Assembly: GCF_023078335.1 (NCBI RefSeq)
Contig: NZ_CP095550.1
Coordinates: forward strand, 4,987,956 to 5,051,955
Direction: 5' to 3'
DNA: 64,000 bases
DNA from: Metabacillus endolithicus
GTDB taxonomy: Bacteria > Bacillota > Bacilli > Bacillales > Bacillaceae
The notes under the pieces were generated by a model. The model had not been told where the DNA came from, made no database searches, and saw nothing but the letters and a program-made list of their open reading frames with translations. The first letter of the stretch is position 1. Every line of letters starts with the position of its first letter. The translations under genes and the position numbers were made by a program. This document shows, in pieces, positions 29,582 to 39,331 of the stretch.

Positions 29582-29608
29582 TTCGGGGAGTGACAGGCAC
29601 CCCCCGAA
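29582..29608. repeat. REP-like repeat, copy 2, with palindromic flanks
   Basis: TTCGGGG and CCCCGAA enclose GTGACAGGCACC (29590-29601), giving a hairpin. The core is the reverse complement of the motif at 12255-12266. Confidence 0.55.
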
Positions 29609-29617
29609 CACTACAGT

Positions 29618-30571
29618 CTACTGCACTAACTCGTCTACTGATTGTTTCTCGTGAATTCGTTTAATCGCTTCACCGATTAGAGGAGCAACAGAGAGTTCAA
29701 CGATTTTGTCTATTCTTTTGGATTCTGGAAGTGTGATTGAATCTGTTATAACGAGTTCTTTGATGTTTGAATTTTGAATACGTTCGATTGCCGGTCCTGA
29801 TAAAACTGGATGTGTACAACATGCATACACTTCTTTTGCGCCATTTTCTGTCAGGGCGTTTGCAGCTAACGTAATAGTTCCAGCTGTGTCAATAATATCG
29901 TCGATAAGAATCGCAGTTTTTCCTTCGATGTTCCCAACAATATTCATCACTTCTACAACATTAGGTCTAGGACGTCTTTTATCAATAATGGCAATAGGAG
30001 CCTTTAGACGATCTGCCAATTTACGAGCACGTGTTACGCCACCGTGATCTGGTGAAACGATCACAAGATCCTCTAAATTCTTATCTTGGAAATACTGAGC
30101 AAGGATAGGAACTCCTAAAAGGTGGTCAATAGGAATGTCAAAGAATCCTTGAATTTGTGGTGCATGTAAGTCTAGAGCGATTACACGTGTTGAACCAGCT
30201 GTTTCAAGAAGGTTTGCAACAAGCTTTGCAGTAATCGGCTCCCTTGCTCTCGCTTTACGATCTTGTCTTGCATATCCATAGTAAGGAATAACCAAATTGA
30301 TCGTTTTGGCTGAAGCACGCTTAAGCGCATCTACCATAATAAGCAGCTCCATTAAATGTTCGTTAACTGGATCACTGATTGATTGAATGATATAAACATC
30401 ACAACCACGGATACTTTCTTCAATATTTATCTGGATTTCTCCGTCACTAAAGCGAGTAACAGAACACTTACCTAATTCGACTCCAAGGATATCACTAATT
30501 CTTTTTGATAGAGAAGGATCAGAGTTTAGTGAAAAGATTTTCAAATTAGGATCTTCATAGTGATTAGACAT
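29618..30571 (-). CDS. prs: Ribose-phosphate pyrophosphokinase (PRPP synthetase)
   Basis: A 317-residue class I PRPP synthetase that makes PRPP from ribose-5-phosphate and ATP. The flexible loop ([18 protein letters not shown]), the metal site near [14 protein letters not shown] and the PRPP-binding loop DDIIDTAGT are intact. The ATG at 30571 is used (GGAGGT about 12 bases before); an upstream start only adds residues overlapping the ribosome site. In Bacillus prs normally sits in glmU-prs-ctc-spoVC; the lone copy here is probably a second paralogue, an inference from context. Confidence 0.93.
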   Translation of the reverse strand: MSNHYEDPNLKIFSLNSDPSLSKRISDILGVELGKCSVTRFSDGEIQINIEESIRGCDVYIIQSISDPVNEHLMELLIMVDALKRASAKTINLVIPYYGYARQDRKARAREPITAKLVANLLETAGSTRVIALDLHAPQIQGFFDIPIDHLLGVPILAQYFQDKNLEDLVIVSPDHGGVTRARKLADRLKAPIAIIDKRRPRPNVVEVMNIVGNIEGKTAILIDDIIDTAGTITLAANALTENGAKEVYACCTHPVLSGPAIERIQNSNIKELVITDSITLPESKRIDKIVELSVAPLIGEAIKRIHEKQSVDELVQ

Positions 30572-30668
30572 GTTAATGAGTAAACCTCCAATAGCCATTC
30601 TTAAATTTTAAGTTAGTTTCCAATTAACTATTTTACACTAAATTTACCTAACGTTAATAATTATTTAT

Positions 30669-30708
30669 TAAAAAAAGCAGAGAATTTGATTAGAAAATCT
30701 TTGCTTTT
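30669..30708 (-). terminator. Terminator after the J-domain gene
   Basis: On the minus strand AAAAGCAAAGATTTTC pairs imperfectly with AAATTCTCTGCTTTTTT, ending in T residues. Confidence 0.6.
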
Positions 30709-30734
30709 CATCATGTCCTATTGAAACAAGCTAG

Positions 30735-31721
30735 TTACTCTATTTTAAGAACACTGCTAACATCATTCCACTCCGTTACTTTACCCTCATTAAACCTGAT
30801 CGTTGAGTATTTATACAACCACTCTTCTCCTGTAATTGAATCAGGTGTTCCCATAGCATTAATAACTTCCTGTATGGAACTACCTACTGTGAATGAGTTT
30901 GTAGTAGCTTCAGTCTTTTTCATATAAATGAGAAGATTATTGCTAAAATTATTCCAACCTACTACTTTGTTATCTTGAAATGTAACAGTTGAAAAATGGT
31001 AACTCCATTGATTGTCTTTCAGAGTATCAGGTGGACCCATTATATCTCTTACTGTTTCCTTCGTTGATCCTAGTGTGAAATAGTCAGCATGAGGACTTTC
31101 TTTCCTTTGCTCGGTATTTTCTAACGTTTCCTTTGTTATACCTGCTTTCTTTTCTAGTTCTTCTATGTAAGATACCTGGTCATAATATTCTTTTTGTAAT
31201 TCAGCGTATTGTCCTTCCAACAAGGATTGACGATATTTTAATTGATTATATTCTTCTTGACTCACATCTTTAGTTTTTTGATTATCATAATAGGGTTTAG
31301 CAAGTAAAGTAAATGCTAACAAGATATTTATGAGGATGGATACAATTAAATAGGTAGAATCAGAACCAGTAGTCGTTTTTTTCTTTCTATTTTTGTCACG
31401 AGGCCGCTCGTTATGAAAATTTCGGTCATATTGTTGTTGATTTCTATTAGATCTACTCTCCTCCCCTTGAACACCAGCCATTGATGAATAATTAGTATAC
31501 GCTCTATTCATATGTGCATCGTATAGAGAATCATAGTTCATTCTTTTTACATCATGATAAAGAGTATCATATGCCTGTTTTATAAGTAGAAACTGCACAT
31601 GGCTCCCACCAGCATCCGGATGGTACTTTTTCGCCTGTTTTCGGTAAGCCGTTTTAATTTCCTCTTTCGTAGCCTTCCTCTTTATATCTAAAACTCGATA
31701 ATAATCTATAAAATCATCCAT
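30735..31721 (-). CDS. Membrane J-domain (DnaJ-like) protein with two C-terminal SmpA-like repeats
   Basis: A 328-residue protein. Residues ~5-60 form a J-domain (YYRVLDIKRKATKEEIKTAYRK with HPD at 34-36), the Hsp70-stimulating module. A polar linker leads to one membrane helix (STYLIVSILINILLAFTLLA, ~119-138), a coiled-coil (QLKYRQSLLEGQYAELQKEY) and two similar ~50-residue repeats (FTLGSTKETVRDIMGPPDTL and FTVGSSIQEVINAMGTPDSI) of the SmpA/BamE-like type. The ATG at 31721, after AGGGTGAT, places the J-domain at the N-terminus. It probably recruits DnaK to the membrane inner face with the repeats outside. Confidence 0.82.
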   Translation of the reverse strand: MDDFIDYYRVLDIKRKATKEEIKTAYRKQAKKYHPDAGGSHVQFLLIKQAYDTLYHDVKRMNYDSLYDAHMNRAYTNYSSMAGVQGEESRSNRNQQQYDRNFHNERPRDKNRKKKTTTGSDSTYLIVSILINILLAFTLLAKPYYDNQKTKDVSQEEYNQLKYRQSLLEGQYAELQKEYYDQVSYIEELEKKAGITKETLENTEQRKESPHADYFTLGSTKETVRDIMGPPDTLKDNQWSYHFSTVTFQDNKVVGWNNFSNNLLIYMKKTEATTNSFTVGSSIQEVINAMGTPDSITGEEWLYKYSTIRFNEGKVTEWNDVSSVLKIE

Positions 31722-31813
31722 CGAAATCACCCTAACATCTGGACTAATAATACCCCACTTTACCTTAATTTGGTATGTGCAACAATGATGAGATATTCCT
31801 ATTTTTAGGATAA

Positions 31814-31857
31814 TAAAAAAAGACACATTCCTTTTTCAGCATGTGTCTTTTAAAGGA
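31814..31857 (-). terminator. Terminator after the DinB-like gene
   Basis: AAAAGACACAT pairs with ATGTGTCTTTT; the minus strand continues into seven T. Confidence 0.75.
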
Positions 31858-31933
31858 TTATTCTGTATAAATAAACATTTTCTACCTTATATATCGGTTA
31901 TGATAAAAAAATTAAACGAATCAACAAAATATT

Positions 31934-32467
31934 TTATAATGGAAAATCCTCTGCCCCAATATAAGCTTCCTTTAAAATCTTAAAATGATGTAGCTCATGT
32001 CCTGCTAAAATAAAAACAAGTGCCCGTGCTGTTACCTCAGAACCTAGTGCGGTACCTTTTCTTTCTAAATCCTCAGAGGTTAGTGTTTTGATAAATTGTA
32101 AAGTGCTTTGACGAACAACAGAAAAATCCTCTAGTAACTCTTTAACAGATTGTCTATTAAAGTCAGCGTTTTTAATGTAGGCATCTTTATCATAGATATG
32201 AAGAGACATTGCTTCCCCTCTCGCGATACAAAGAAGCGTAAAACTTAAAATACGTTCAGTATCTGAGAGATGCCCAATCACTTCCTTTATACTCCATTTG
32301 TTAGGTGCGTATTTATATAACCCTTGTGTTTCGGAAAGATTCTTAAGTAAGTTGATTGTTTCGTTATTTTGTTGTTGTAATGTTTCGAAAATGTCACCCT
32401 CAGGGACTAAGTCTACGTATTTTGAAAAGTACGTGTTATATTCATCTATAGTTGGTTTATTGATCAT
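31934..32467 (-). CDS. DinB-family protein (four-helix metalloprotein)
   Basis: A 177-residue DinB/YfiT-like protein. Helix-bundle metal ligands are visible: NKWSIKEVIGHLSDTERIL (His in the second helix) and LAGHELHHFKILKEAY near the C-terminus. Members include bacillithiol-S-transferases and other thiol-linked enzymes; the function of this one is unknown. AAAGGATGAG precedes the ATG. Single-gene unit by flanking terminators. Confidence 0.85.
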   Translation of the reverse strand: MINKPTIDEYNTYFSKYVDLVPEGDIFETLQQQNNETINLLKNLSETQGLYKYAPNKWSIKEVIGHLSDTERILSFTLLCIARGEAMSLHIYDKDAYIKNADFNRQSVKELLEDFSVVRQSTLQFIKTLTSEDLERKGTALGSEVTARALVFILAGHELHHFKILKEAYIGAEDFPL

Positions 32468-32665
32468 ATCATCTCATCCTTTCATCTGTATGTAGTTCAT
32501 ATTCGATGAAATATAGCGGATTCCTTCTTTTGGAAGTTTTGTCGAAAACTAATATTTCGTTGAAAACATCAAATAAAAGTTTAAAACTAGCAAATATATA
32601 GATCAAATCAATTAAAATCGCAAAATTGGCAAATATATTTGCGGAAACTCCTAATAAATGTAACT

Positions 32666-32690
32666 AGGCACAACGAAATGTTGTGCCTGC
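32666..32690 (-). terminator. Hairpin after the threonyl-tRNA synthetase gene
   Basis: TAGGCACAAC and GTTGTGCCT form a 9-bp stem around five bases just past the stop; the tail is only moderately T-rich. Confidence 0.45.
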
Positions 32691-32701
32691 TCACCTTATC
32701 C

Positions 32702-34621
32702 TCATAAACAACGTCCACTAATTTTCCTTACCATTTCCTCTTTAAAATCGTTAATAGATATACGTTCTGACTGATGATCTCCATATTTTCGAACATTCAC
32801 TGTTCCATTTTCCACTTCTTGATCTCCTAAGACAAGCATATATGGAGTTTTTTTCATCTGAGCTTCCCTGATTTTGTACCCAAGTTTTTCATTGCTGTAA
32901 TCAATTTTTACTCGGATCCCCGCTTTCTTCAGCTCCGCTTGAATTTGTAAGCAATAATCCATGTGAACATGTGATACCGGAATGATTTCTACTTGTGTTG
33001 GTGAGAGCCATAGCGGGAATGCACCTGCAAAATGTTCAATTAATATCCCTAAGAAGCGGTCGATTGAGCCGAATATAGCACGATGTATCACAACAGGACG
33101 CACTTTTTCGTTGTTTTGATTAATATAAGAAAGATCAAACTTTTCCGGCATCTGAAAATCTAGTTGAATTGTTGCGCATTGATGACTTCTTTTTAAAGCA
33201 TCTTTAATATGAAAATCAATTTTAGGTCCGTAAAATGCGCCATCACCCTCGCTAAGATGATAATCGACCTCCAAATCTTGAAGCACATTTTTTAAAGCCT
33301 CCTCGGAAAGTTCCCAAAGCATATCATCTCCTAAAGAATCTTCTGGTCTAGTAGAAAGCTCAACAGAATACTCAAATCCAAAAGTACGATAAACTTTATC
33401 AATTAATTGAAACACCTGCTTAATTTCATCCTGAATCTGATCTTCACGAACAAAAAGATGTGCATCATCCTGACAAAATGTACGAACCCGAAGAAGTCCA
33501 TTTAATGCACCGCTGTATTCATGGCGATGAACTTGACCAAATTCAGCCATTCGAATCGGCAAATCTCGATAGGAGTATAGATTATTCTTGAAAATAAGCA
33601 TATGACCAGGGCAATTCATTGGTTTTAAGGCAAATTTAGTTGAATCCACCTCCGAAAAATACATATTTTCATGATAATGATCCCAGTGACCTGATTTCTC
33701 CCATAATTGTTGATTCATCATAAAAGGAGTACGAACTTCGTCATAGTAGGCTTCATTCTGAAGTTCACGCGAAAACCTTTCAAGTTCATTTCTAATTATC
33801 TGGCCATTTTTTAAATAAAACGGCATTCCAGGAGCTTCCTCTGAGAACATAAACAGCTCTAGTTGTTTTCCTAGCTTTCGATGATCACGTTTTGCTGCTT
33901 CTTCTAAGTAATACAGATAATCTTTTAAGTCATTTTTCTTTTTAAAAGCCACACCATAAACTCGCTGAAGCACATCATTTTCGCTATCACCTCTCCAGTA
34001 AGCACCGGATACACGAGTTAACTTAAATGCTTTTATAAAACCAGTTGATGGAAGATGTGGCCCTCGACAAAGATCAATGAATTCACCTTGTTGGTATAGT
34101 GACAGCTTTTCATTTTTCGGAATATCTTTTAAAATCTCTAATTTGTAGCTCTCACCTTTTTCTGAAAAAAACTTTTCCGCTTCATCATAAAGTACTTCAA
34201 TTCGTTTAATCTCTAAGTTTTCTTTTATGATGTTTTCCATCTCTTTTTCGATTTTTTCCAAATCATGTGAAGTAAAGCTATGATCAGATAGTTTCATATC
34301 ATAATAAAAACCATCTTCAATTACTGGTCCAATTCCTAATTTTACATCACCATAAATTCTTTTCACCGCTTGAGCTAATACATGGGTACTAAGTTGAGTG
34401 CCTTAGAATTTGTAAACCTTCTTCAGAATCAAGAGTTACAATAGAAACCTTTGCATCTTGTTCTAGCTTGTAGCTGAGATCAACCAAATGACCATTCACT
34501 TTCCCTGCTACCGCATTCTTTTTCAAACTTAACTAATTGATTCAGCCAGCATACTAACTGAGATCCCTTTTTGACATTCTTTTATTTTCCCATCCGGTAA
34601 TTCAATTTTTACTACATTCAT
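32702..34621 (-). pseudogene. thrZ: Threonyl-tRNA synthetase (thrZ-type), N-terminal part frameshifted twice
   Basis: The class II catalytic core is intact: motif 2 region VRTFCQDDAHLFVREDQIQD, motif 3 RPVVIHRAIFGSIDRFLGIL, zinc ligands in KPMNCPGHM, and an anticodon-binding domain at the end. The TGS/editing part from the ATG at 34621 (MNVVKIELPDGKIKECQKG) loses frame near 34530 (expected [20 protein letters not shown]) and again near 34400, just before HVLAQAVKR. Corrected length is about 640 residues. Three tandem T-boxes precede it, as I recall for the B. subtilis thrZ paralogue. Two shifts so close together could mean decay, but the core is well kept. Confidence 0.85.
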
Positions 34622-34644
34622 TTAACAAAACACTCCTTTACTAT

Positions 34645-34890
34645 AATAAAAAGCACACTCATCCCTAGATAAGGGACGAGTGTGCTTAATAACCCGTGGT
34701 TCCACCCAATTTCCCATAAGTATAAACACTTATGGCTTTGGTGCTGTAACGTAGCATGGACGATATCAGATACTACTTTTCCCTGATATAGCTCAGAGGT
34801 GGTAAATGATTTTCCTAAGTTAGGAAGGTCACAGCATTTCCTTCCCTCTCTGGAAACCGTAAAAATCATTCATGTCCTCGTCACTGCTTT
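34645..34890 (-). promoter_or_regulatory. T-box riboswitch 1 (Thr), gene-proximal
   Basis: On the minus strand: stem I with AGAGAGGGAAGG, specifier region TTTACCACCTCTGAGC containing the Thr codon ACC, T-box GGGTGGAACCACGGGT (near 34692-34707), then a terminator hairpin of GCACACTCGTCCCT with its complement and a T-run. Uncharged tRNA-Thr should prevent termination. Confidence 0.9.
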
Positions 34891-34900
34891 TTCTTTTGTA

Positions 34901-35146
34901 AAATAAAAAAACGCACTCATCCCTAGATAAGGGACGAGTGCGTTAGCGACCCGTGGTTCCACCCAATTTCCCATAAGAAAAAACACTTATGGCTTTGGAG
35001 CTGTAACGTAGCCTAGACGATATCAGATACTTATGTTCCCTGATATAGCTCAAAGGTGGTAAATGATCTTCCTAAGTTAGGGAGTCGCAGCATATCTCCC
35101 CTCTCTGAAAACCGTAAACATCATTCATGTCCTTTTCATAGCATTG
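34901..35146 (-). promoter_or_regulatory. T-box riboswitch 2 (Thr), middle
   Basis: The same order as its neighbours: ACC specifier in TTTACCACCTTTGAGC, conserved T-box with its complement near 34948-34964, and a terminator containing CGCACTCGTCCCTT. About 256 bp from element 1. Confidence 0.9.
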
Positions 35147-35160
35147 TATTTTTGTGGAAA

Positions 35161-35400
35161 ATAAAAAACACACTCATCCCTATACAAGGGACGAGTGTGT
35201 TATAACCCGTGGTTCCACCCAATTTCCCACAAGTAACAAACTTATGGCTTTGGTGCTGTAACGTAGCATATACGGCATTGGATACTCTTTTCCCCAATAC
35301 AGCTCAAAGGTGGTAAACTACTTTACTGCGTTAGGAAGCTCTCAGCATATCTTCCCTCTCTGGAAACCGTTTAAAGTAACTCATGTCCTTATCATTGCGT
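35161..35400 (-). promoter_or_regulatory. T-box riboswitch 3 (Thr), promoter-proximal
   Basis: The first element met by RNA polymerase. ACC specifier in TTTACCACCTTTGAGC, T-box near 35205-35220, terminator ACACACTCGTCCCTTG with its complement and T-run. It is the most diverged of the three (for example TACGGCATTGGATAC in place of GACGATATCAGATAC, plus strand). Confidence 0.9.
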
Positions 35401-35575
35401 TTAAAAGTAAGATTCGTATTTGATTGATTTTGATATTACAATAATATGGAAAGAAATGCAATAACTTAATTTAAATTTTATAATTACCATATTTTCGACA
35501 TTGTTCGACAAAGTGTTTTGAAATATAATAAGAACAAGACATTAGTGTTACCTTTCGAGATTTTATATCTCTTTT

Positions 35576-35608
35576 ATAAAAAATGCCCTTCCTATTGGAG
35601 GGCATTTT
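35576..35608 (-). terminator. Terminator after the dihydrofolate reductase gene
   Basis: AATGCCCT and AGGGCATT pair around nine bases and are followed on the minus strand by TTTTTTAT. Confidence 0.8.
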
Positions 35609-36094
35609 CTATATTCTCTCATACACCTGAAAATAATAAGTATACGGGTTTTGGTCATTTTTTATCCCTTTTTCAACAGATACTTCCTTCCAATCCTTTT
35701 CATTTACTTCCGGAAAAAATGTATCACCTTCAAAGGAATGATGGATTTTAGTGATATACATATTCTCAACATACGGTAAAAACAATTTATAAATCTGTTC
35801 TCCGCCAAAAATAAACACTTCGTTTTCTTGTTTACATAATTCAAAAACCTCTTCTATGGAATGAACAATCTCACAGCCTTCAAAAGAAAAGTCTTTGTCT
35901 CTAGTTAAGATAATATTTCTTCTATGAGGTAAAGCTCTGCCAATTGACTCAAAGTTTTTTCTGCCTAATATAATCGCATGCCCTTTTGTTACATTTTTTA
36001 CATATTCCCAGTCTCGTGGAATTCTCCATGGAATGTCATTTTTATAGCCAATGACTCTATTCTGATCCATCGCAACGATTAAAGAAACTTTCAA
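35609..36094 (-). CDS. folA: Dihydrofolate reductase
   Basis: A 161-residue type I DHFR that reduces dihydrofolate with NADPH. Motifs: VSLIVAMDQNRVIGYKNDIPW at the start, HAIILGRKNFESIG in the NADPH site, and VFIFGGEQIYKLFLPYVENM. The start is TTG at 36094, preceded by AGGAGGG at good distance; upstream frame runs into the previous gene. It follows the NUDIX gene by 11 bases (operon). thyA is not adjacent, so this may be a second DHFR. Confidence 0.92.
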   Translation of the reverse strand: MKVSLIVAMDQNRVIGYKNDIPWRIPRDWEYVKNVTKGHAIILGRKNFESIGRALPHRRNIILTRDKDFSFEGCEIVHSIEEVFELCKQENEVFIFGGEQIYKLFLPYVENMYITKIHHSFEGDTFFPEVNEKDWKEVSVEKGIKNDQNPYTYYFQVYERI

Positions 36095-36105
36095 AGCAAA
36101 CCCTC

Positions 36106-36504
36106 CTATTTTATTTCGTATTTCACATGTAATGACTTGATAACTTTGGAAACTTGTAAGTCTTCCTTCATATCCTCTAGGGAGTGCCATTTAACCTCAG
36201 AGAGTGTTTGTTTCTTACCAGCTTCGGGATCAAAACCAAGAGAAGGTATACGATCATTTACTGTACGAACTAAGTAACATCTTTCCTCTCCGTGACTATA
36301 GGCACCAACAAATAAACATGTCTCTATTTCCACATCCAAATTTACTTCTTCCTTTACCTCACGAATGACCGCTTCTTCATACGTTTCCCCTTCTTCTACT
36401 CCACCACCAGGTAATGTCCAAAACGTTTTATCCGGATAAACCTCTTTAACCATTAAAATGTGATCATCCTTTATAATAGCTGCACATGATCTTTTTCTAT
36501 TCAT
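36106..36504 (-). CDS. NUDIX hydrolase
   Basis: A 132-residue NUDIX enzyme with a complete box: GGGVEEGETYEEAVIREVKEEV. It begins MNRKRSCAAIIKDDHILMVK. The ATG at 36504 follows GAGGTG by six bases; the GTG three codons upstream is itself part of that ribosome site. The substrate is unknown (nucleoside diphosphate linked to X). It shares an operon with the dihydrofolate reductase, so a role in pterin-phosphate or nucleotide clean-up is conceivable but unproven. Confidence 0.87.
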   Translation of the reverse strand: MNRKRSCAAIIKDDHILMVKEVYPDKTFWTLPGGGVEEGETYEEAVIREVKEEVNLDVEIETCLFVGAYSHGEERCYLVRTVNDRIPSLGFDPEAGKKQTLSEVKWHSLEDMKEDLQVSKVIKSLHVKYEIK

Positions 36505-36712
36505 TGTTTTCACCTCTTAAATTGTCATTTTATAAAAATCGATTTCCCTTACATCATTTTATCAGCTATCGAGATTTTAAATATGGTCATTTCGGTATAA
36601 CATTTATATTTAACAGGAAATTGACTAGAAAATTCAAGAAATATAAAGTAGGATAAACATATCAAACATTACTAGAATCAGTACTGATAAGGTTACGGAG
36701 AGTGAAATAGAA

Positions 36713-37633
36713 TTGAAAACATTAACAGTTGAAAATTTAGTCAAACAATTTTCATTAAAAGTCTTAACTGGAGTTCATAACCTACAGCAACCTATTACCC
36801 AACCAAGATCACACCGCCCAGGCTTGGAGTTTGTTGGTCATTTTGACTTTTTCCCAACTGAACGTGTTCAAATTCTTGGAAGAAAAGAAATTAACTATTT
36901 GCATAAGTTAAGCATAGACGAACGTCAAATGCGAATTGGTAATATTGTAAAATACCATCCACCCTGTTTTATTGTAACAGCTCGACCAGAAGGCTTAACC
37001 TATTTGACTCAATATTGCATTGAAGAAAACATCCCCTTGTTATGCACAAACGAGCCAGAAACGACTTCTGAATTTATGATGAAGCTTGATTCATACATGG
37101 TAAAAGCACTTGCGGAGGAAATTGCCGTACACGGCGTATGCGTGAATGTATATGGTATGGGAATTTTAATCCGTGGGAAATCAGGTGTTGGGAAAAGTGA
37201 AACAGCTCACACGTTAATAGGTAAAGGCCATCGACTTGTAGCGGATGATATTGTTGTCTTAAAAAAGCTTAGTCCCCGAACCATTCTAGGAACTCATGAT
37301 GAAAAAACAAAGGAATTTTTATCCCTACGTAGCATCGGACTCTTAAATGTTGTTCGCTTATACGGCAGAAAGGCGTTTCAAGATGAAACTCGAATTGCAC
37401 TTGATATTGAATTGAAAAAATGGGAAAAAAATTCACTAAATAATGAATTAGAACATGAACAGACTTTTACTGATTATATGGGTGTTAAAGTTCCACATGT
37501 TGAAATCCAGCTTCAGCCAGGTCGGGATGTAGCAGGATTAATTGAGGCTGCTGCAAACAATTGGCTTTTAAAGCAACAAGGGTATAGTGCAGCAGAAGAA
37601 TTTATGAAACGTCTTGAATCAGAGTTTAATTAA
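36713..37633 (+). CDS. hprK: HPr kinase/phosphorylase-like protein (HprK paralogue)
   Basis: A 306-residue HprK/P-type protein, bifunctional kinase and phosphorylase acting on Ser46 of HPr. Conserved: VHGVCVNVYGMGILIRGKSG (catalytic His), Walker A GKSGVGKSE, KGHRLVADDIV, and the C-terminal signature QPGRDVAGLIEAAANN (classical forms read close to QPGRNxAxIIExAAMN). The start is TTG after GGAGAGTG. The usual hprK-lgt context is absent: it stands alone between a terminator and the NUDIX gene, so it is probably a second copy. Its substrate may be one of the HPr paralogues in this window. Confidence 0.85.
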   Translation: MKTLTVENLVKQFSLKVLTGVHNLQQPITQPRSHRPGLEFVGHFDFFPTERVQILGRKEINYLHKLSIDERQMRIGNIVKYHPPCFIVTARPEGLTYLTQYCIEENIPLLCTNEPETTSEFMMKLDSYMVKALAEEIAVHGVCVNVYGMGILIRGKSGVGKSETAHTLIGKGHRLVADDIVVLKKLSPRTILGTHDEKTKEFLSLRSIGLLNVVRLYGRKAFQDETRIALDIELKKWEKNSLNNELEHEQTFTDYMGVKVPHVEIQLQPGRDVAGLIEAAANNWLLKQQGYSAAEEFMKRLESEFN

Positions 37634-37642
37634 ATTGTATAT

Positions 37643-37687
37643 AAAATCAGGCACAAACTAGTAAAGTTAGTTTGTGCCTGATTTTTA
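37643..37687. terminator. Bidirectional terminator
   Basis: AAAATCAGGCACAAACTA and TAGTTTGTGCCTGATTTT form a perfect 18-bp stem between convergent genes. Confidence 0.88.
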
Positions 37688-38353
37688 TAGGAAGCTCTTA
37701 TTTAGATTATTAATCGCAGTTTTTAATGACTTCAAAGGATTCATAATCTTTATCGAGGTCTTATTCTCAACCTGCTCTGCGCCCTCAACCATGGACAATT
37801 GAGCAACAGATAGTATTCTATTGTTTTGTCTTAATTGCTCTAAGCACTCAACTATTTTTTGATTATATTCTTCTTGTAAACCATTCATAATCAAGTTAAA
37901 TGAGTTTTCAATCACAGCAACTTCTATATCAATTGATTTTTGATGAGCTGTAGCATATTTATAAAGACGTGACATTGTTCCATCAACAGTTGCCGGATTT
38001 GAGAAAACAATCGTTTGTGGTCCTTTCATCTGACAAAGAGATTCAAAAAAAGGTTCATCAATTTTAATAATCGGGACTGCAGTGGTTACTACGGCATCCT
38101 CTAGAAGAGCTATGTAGTTTGTACATGTTATTAAAATGGCATCCACCTGACAGTTCGCAACCCATTCAATTTGCTCCCTCACCTTAGCTTGAGCATTTTT
38201 TCTTGATAAAGAATGACCAGGTTGAATACAGTGCATTAATCCTGGATCCACAAAATGAAGAAACTCTATTGTAGAAGTTGAAAATGCTTTTTCAAGATAA
38301 TTTATATTTGAAGAATAATGCGCGTGTATACACCCAACTTTTTTCACGATCAT
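37685..38353 (-). CDS. Asp/Glu racemase-like superfamily protein
   Basis: A 222-residue soluble protein, probably of the Asp/Glu/hydantoin racemase superfamily. It starts VKKVGCIHAHYSSN, and DAILITCTNYIALLED carries the Cys-Thr-Asn pattern of the first or second active-site Cys loop. The matching second Cys is not obvious, so it may not be an active racemase. The gene lies 13 bases after the methyltransferase, likely an operon. The call is based on motif shape only. Confidence 0.5.
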   Translation of the reverse strand: MIVKKVGCIHAHYSSNINYLEKAFSTSTIEFLHFVDPGLMHCIQPGHSLSRKNAQAKVREQIEWVANCQVDAILITCTNYIALLEDAVVTTAVPIIKIDEPFFESLCQMKGPQTIVFSNPATVDGTMSRLYKYATAHQKSIDIEVAVIENSFNLIMNGLQEEYNQKIVECLEQLRQNNRILSVAQLSMVEGAEQVENKTSIKIMNPLKSLKTAINNLNKSFL

Positions 38354-38366
38354 TCTCCCTTTGATT

Positions 38367-39140
38367 CTATGAGTTTTTTGTGGCTTTTATCAACACAGCT
38401 TCTCCAAGAAACGATTCAACTTTGTTATGTTGAATGGTTATACGAAATTTATTTTTCACCTCTTGTTTACTAGTTATAATATATTCATTTAACGCTTTTT
38501 TATCGTCTTGTGACATTTTCATTCGATCACACCAACTGTCAAATTCAAACTTTTTCTCAAAGCGATATAATTCCTGTATTTCAAAACCTTCTTGCTCTAA
38601 CATGTTTATCCACTCTGTTTTCTTCCACGCGCGAAAATGACTAAAATCTCTTATTTTTTCAATTTTATTATAAAAGTGATCATATTCATATACTTCAGGT
38701 GCAACATTGTCATCAAGAAGAAATTGACCGTTACCTTTTAAAACCCGGTGAACTTCACTAACAAACTGTTGAATGTTTGGAAAGTGATGTGGAGCAATTC
38801 GACAAGTAACCAGATCAAAGGAATGATCTTGAAAAGGAAGCTTTTCTGCATCACCTTCAACAAAGACAACATTTGAATGACCATTTCCCTTGATAAACGT
38901 TTCAGCAGCCGATAGCATTTCAGGTGTTAAATCAACAGCTGTTACTTTGTGTACAAGAGGTGCAAAAGCGTTTGCCGTATGTCCTCCTCCAGTTGCGACA
39001 TCAAGGACATGTTCAATCCCTTTCACATGAGCTATTTCTAATAATTTTTGTAAATCTGCTCCCTTACGATGACCACTACTTTTTACATACTCATCAGCAC
39101 TGCGCCCAAATTGCTTTTGAACATCTTTTTTAATATCCAT
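38367..39140 (-). CDS. Class I SAM-dependent methyltransferase (UbiE/YcgJ-like)
   Basis: A 257-residue methyltransferase with the SAM motif VLDVATGGGHTANAF, acidic motif II TAVDLTPEMLSAAE, and FDLVTCRIAPHHFPN, typical of the Methyltransf_11 group. The acceptor is unknown. GGGGGAGAAGGA precedes the ATG. It is the first gene of a likely two-gene unit with the racemase-like gene. Confidence 0.87.
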   Translation of the reverse strand: MDIKKDVQKQFGRSADEYVKSSGHRKGADLQKLLEIAHVKGIEHVLDVATGGGHTANAFAPLVHKVTAVDLTPEMLSAAETFIKGNGHSNVVFVEGDAEKLPFQDHSFDLVTCRIAPHHFPNIQQFVSEVHRVLKGNGQFLLDDNVAPEVYEYDHFYNKIEKIRDFSHFRAWKKTEWINMLEQEGFEIQELYRFEKKFEFDSWCDRMKMSQDDKKALNEYIITSKQEVKNKFRITIQHNKVESFLGEAVLIKATKNS

Positions 39141-39331
39141 TCCTTCTCCCCCTTTCGTTTGTCAGTAAAATCATCTCTCTCCTTTTATTATAATAAAAAA
39201 GGGAGATAAGAAAATGTTGATTGTTTTATGAAACGCAATAAGGGTAACTTATTGGGCGAGAAAGAATGAAGCTAAAATAGGCTGTATTTTCTTCACAATA
39301 GAACATACTAACAACAAAAGGAGTGATAAAA

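Noticed and set aside
34645..35400. tRNA genes in the repeated region before thrZ
   Set aside because: The repeated units carry the T-box and terminator elements of leader riboswitches and no tRNA cloverleaf.
35518..35751. 77-codon open frame on the plus strand
   Set aside because: Opposite the end of the dihydrofolate reductase gene and its terminator; no ribosome site.
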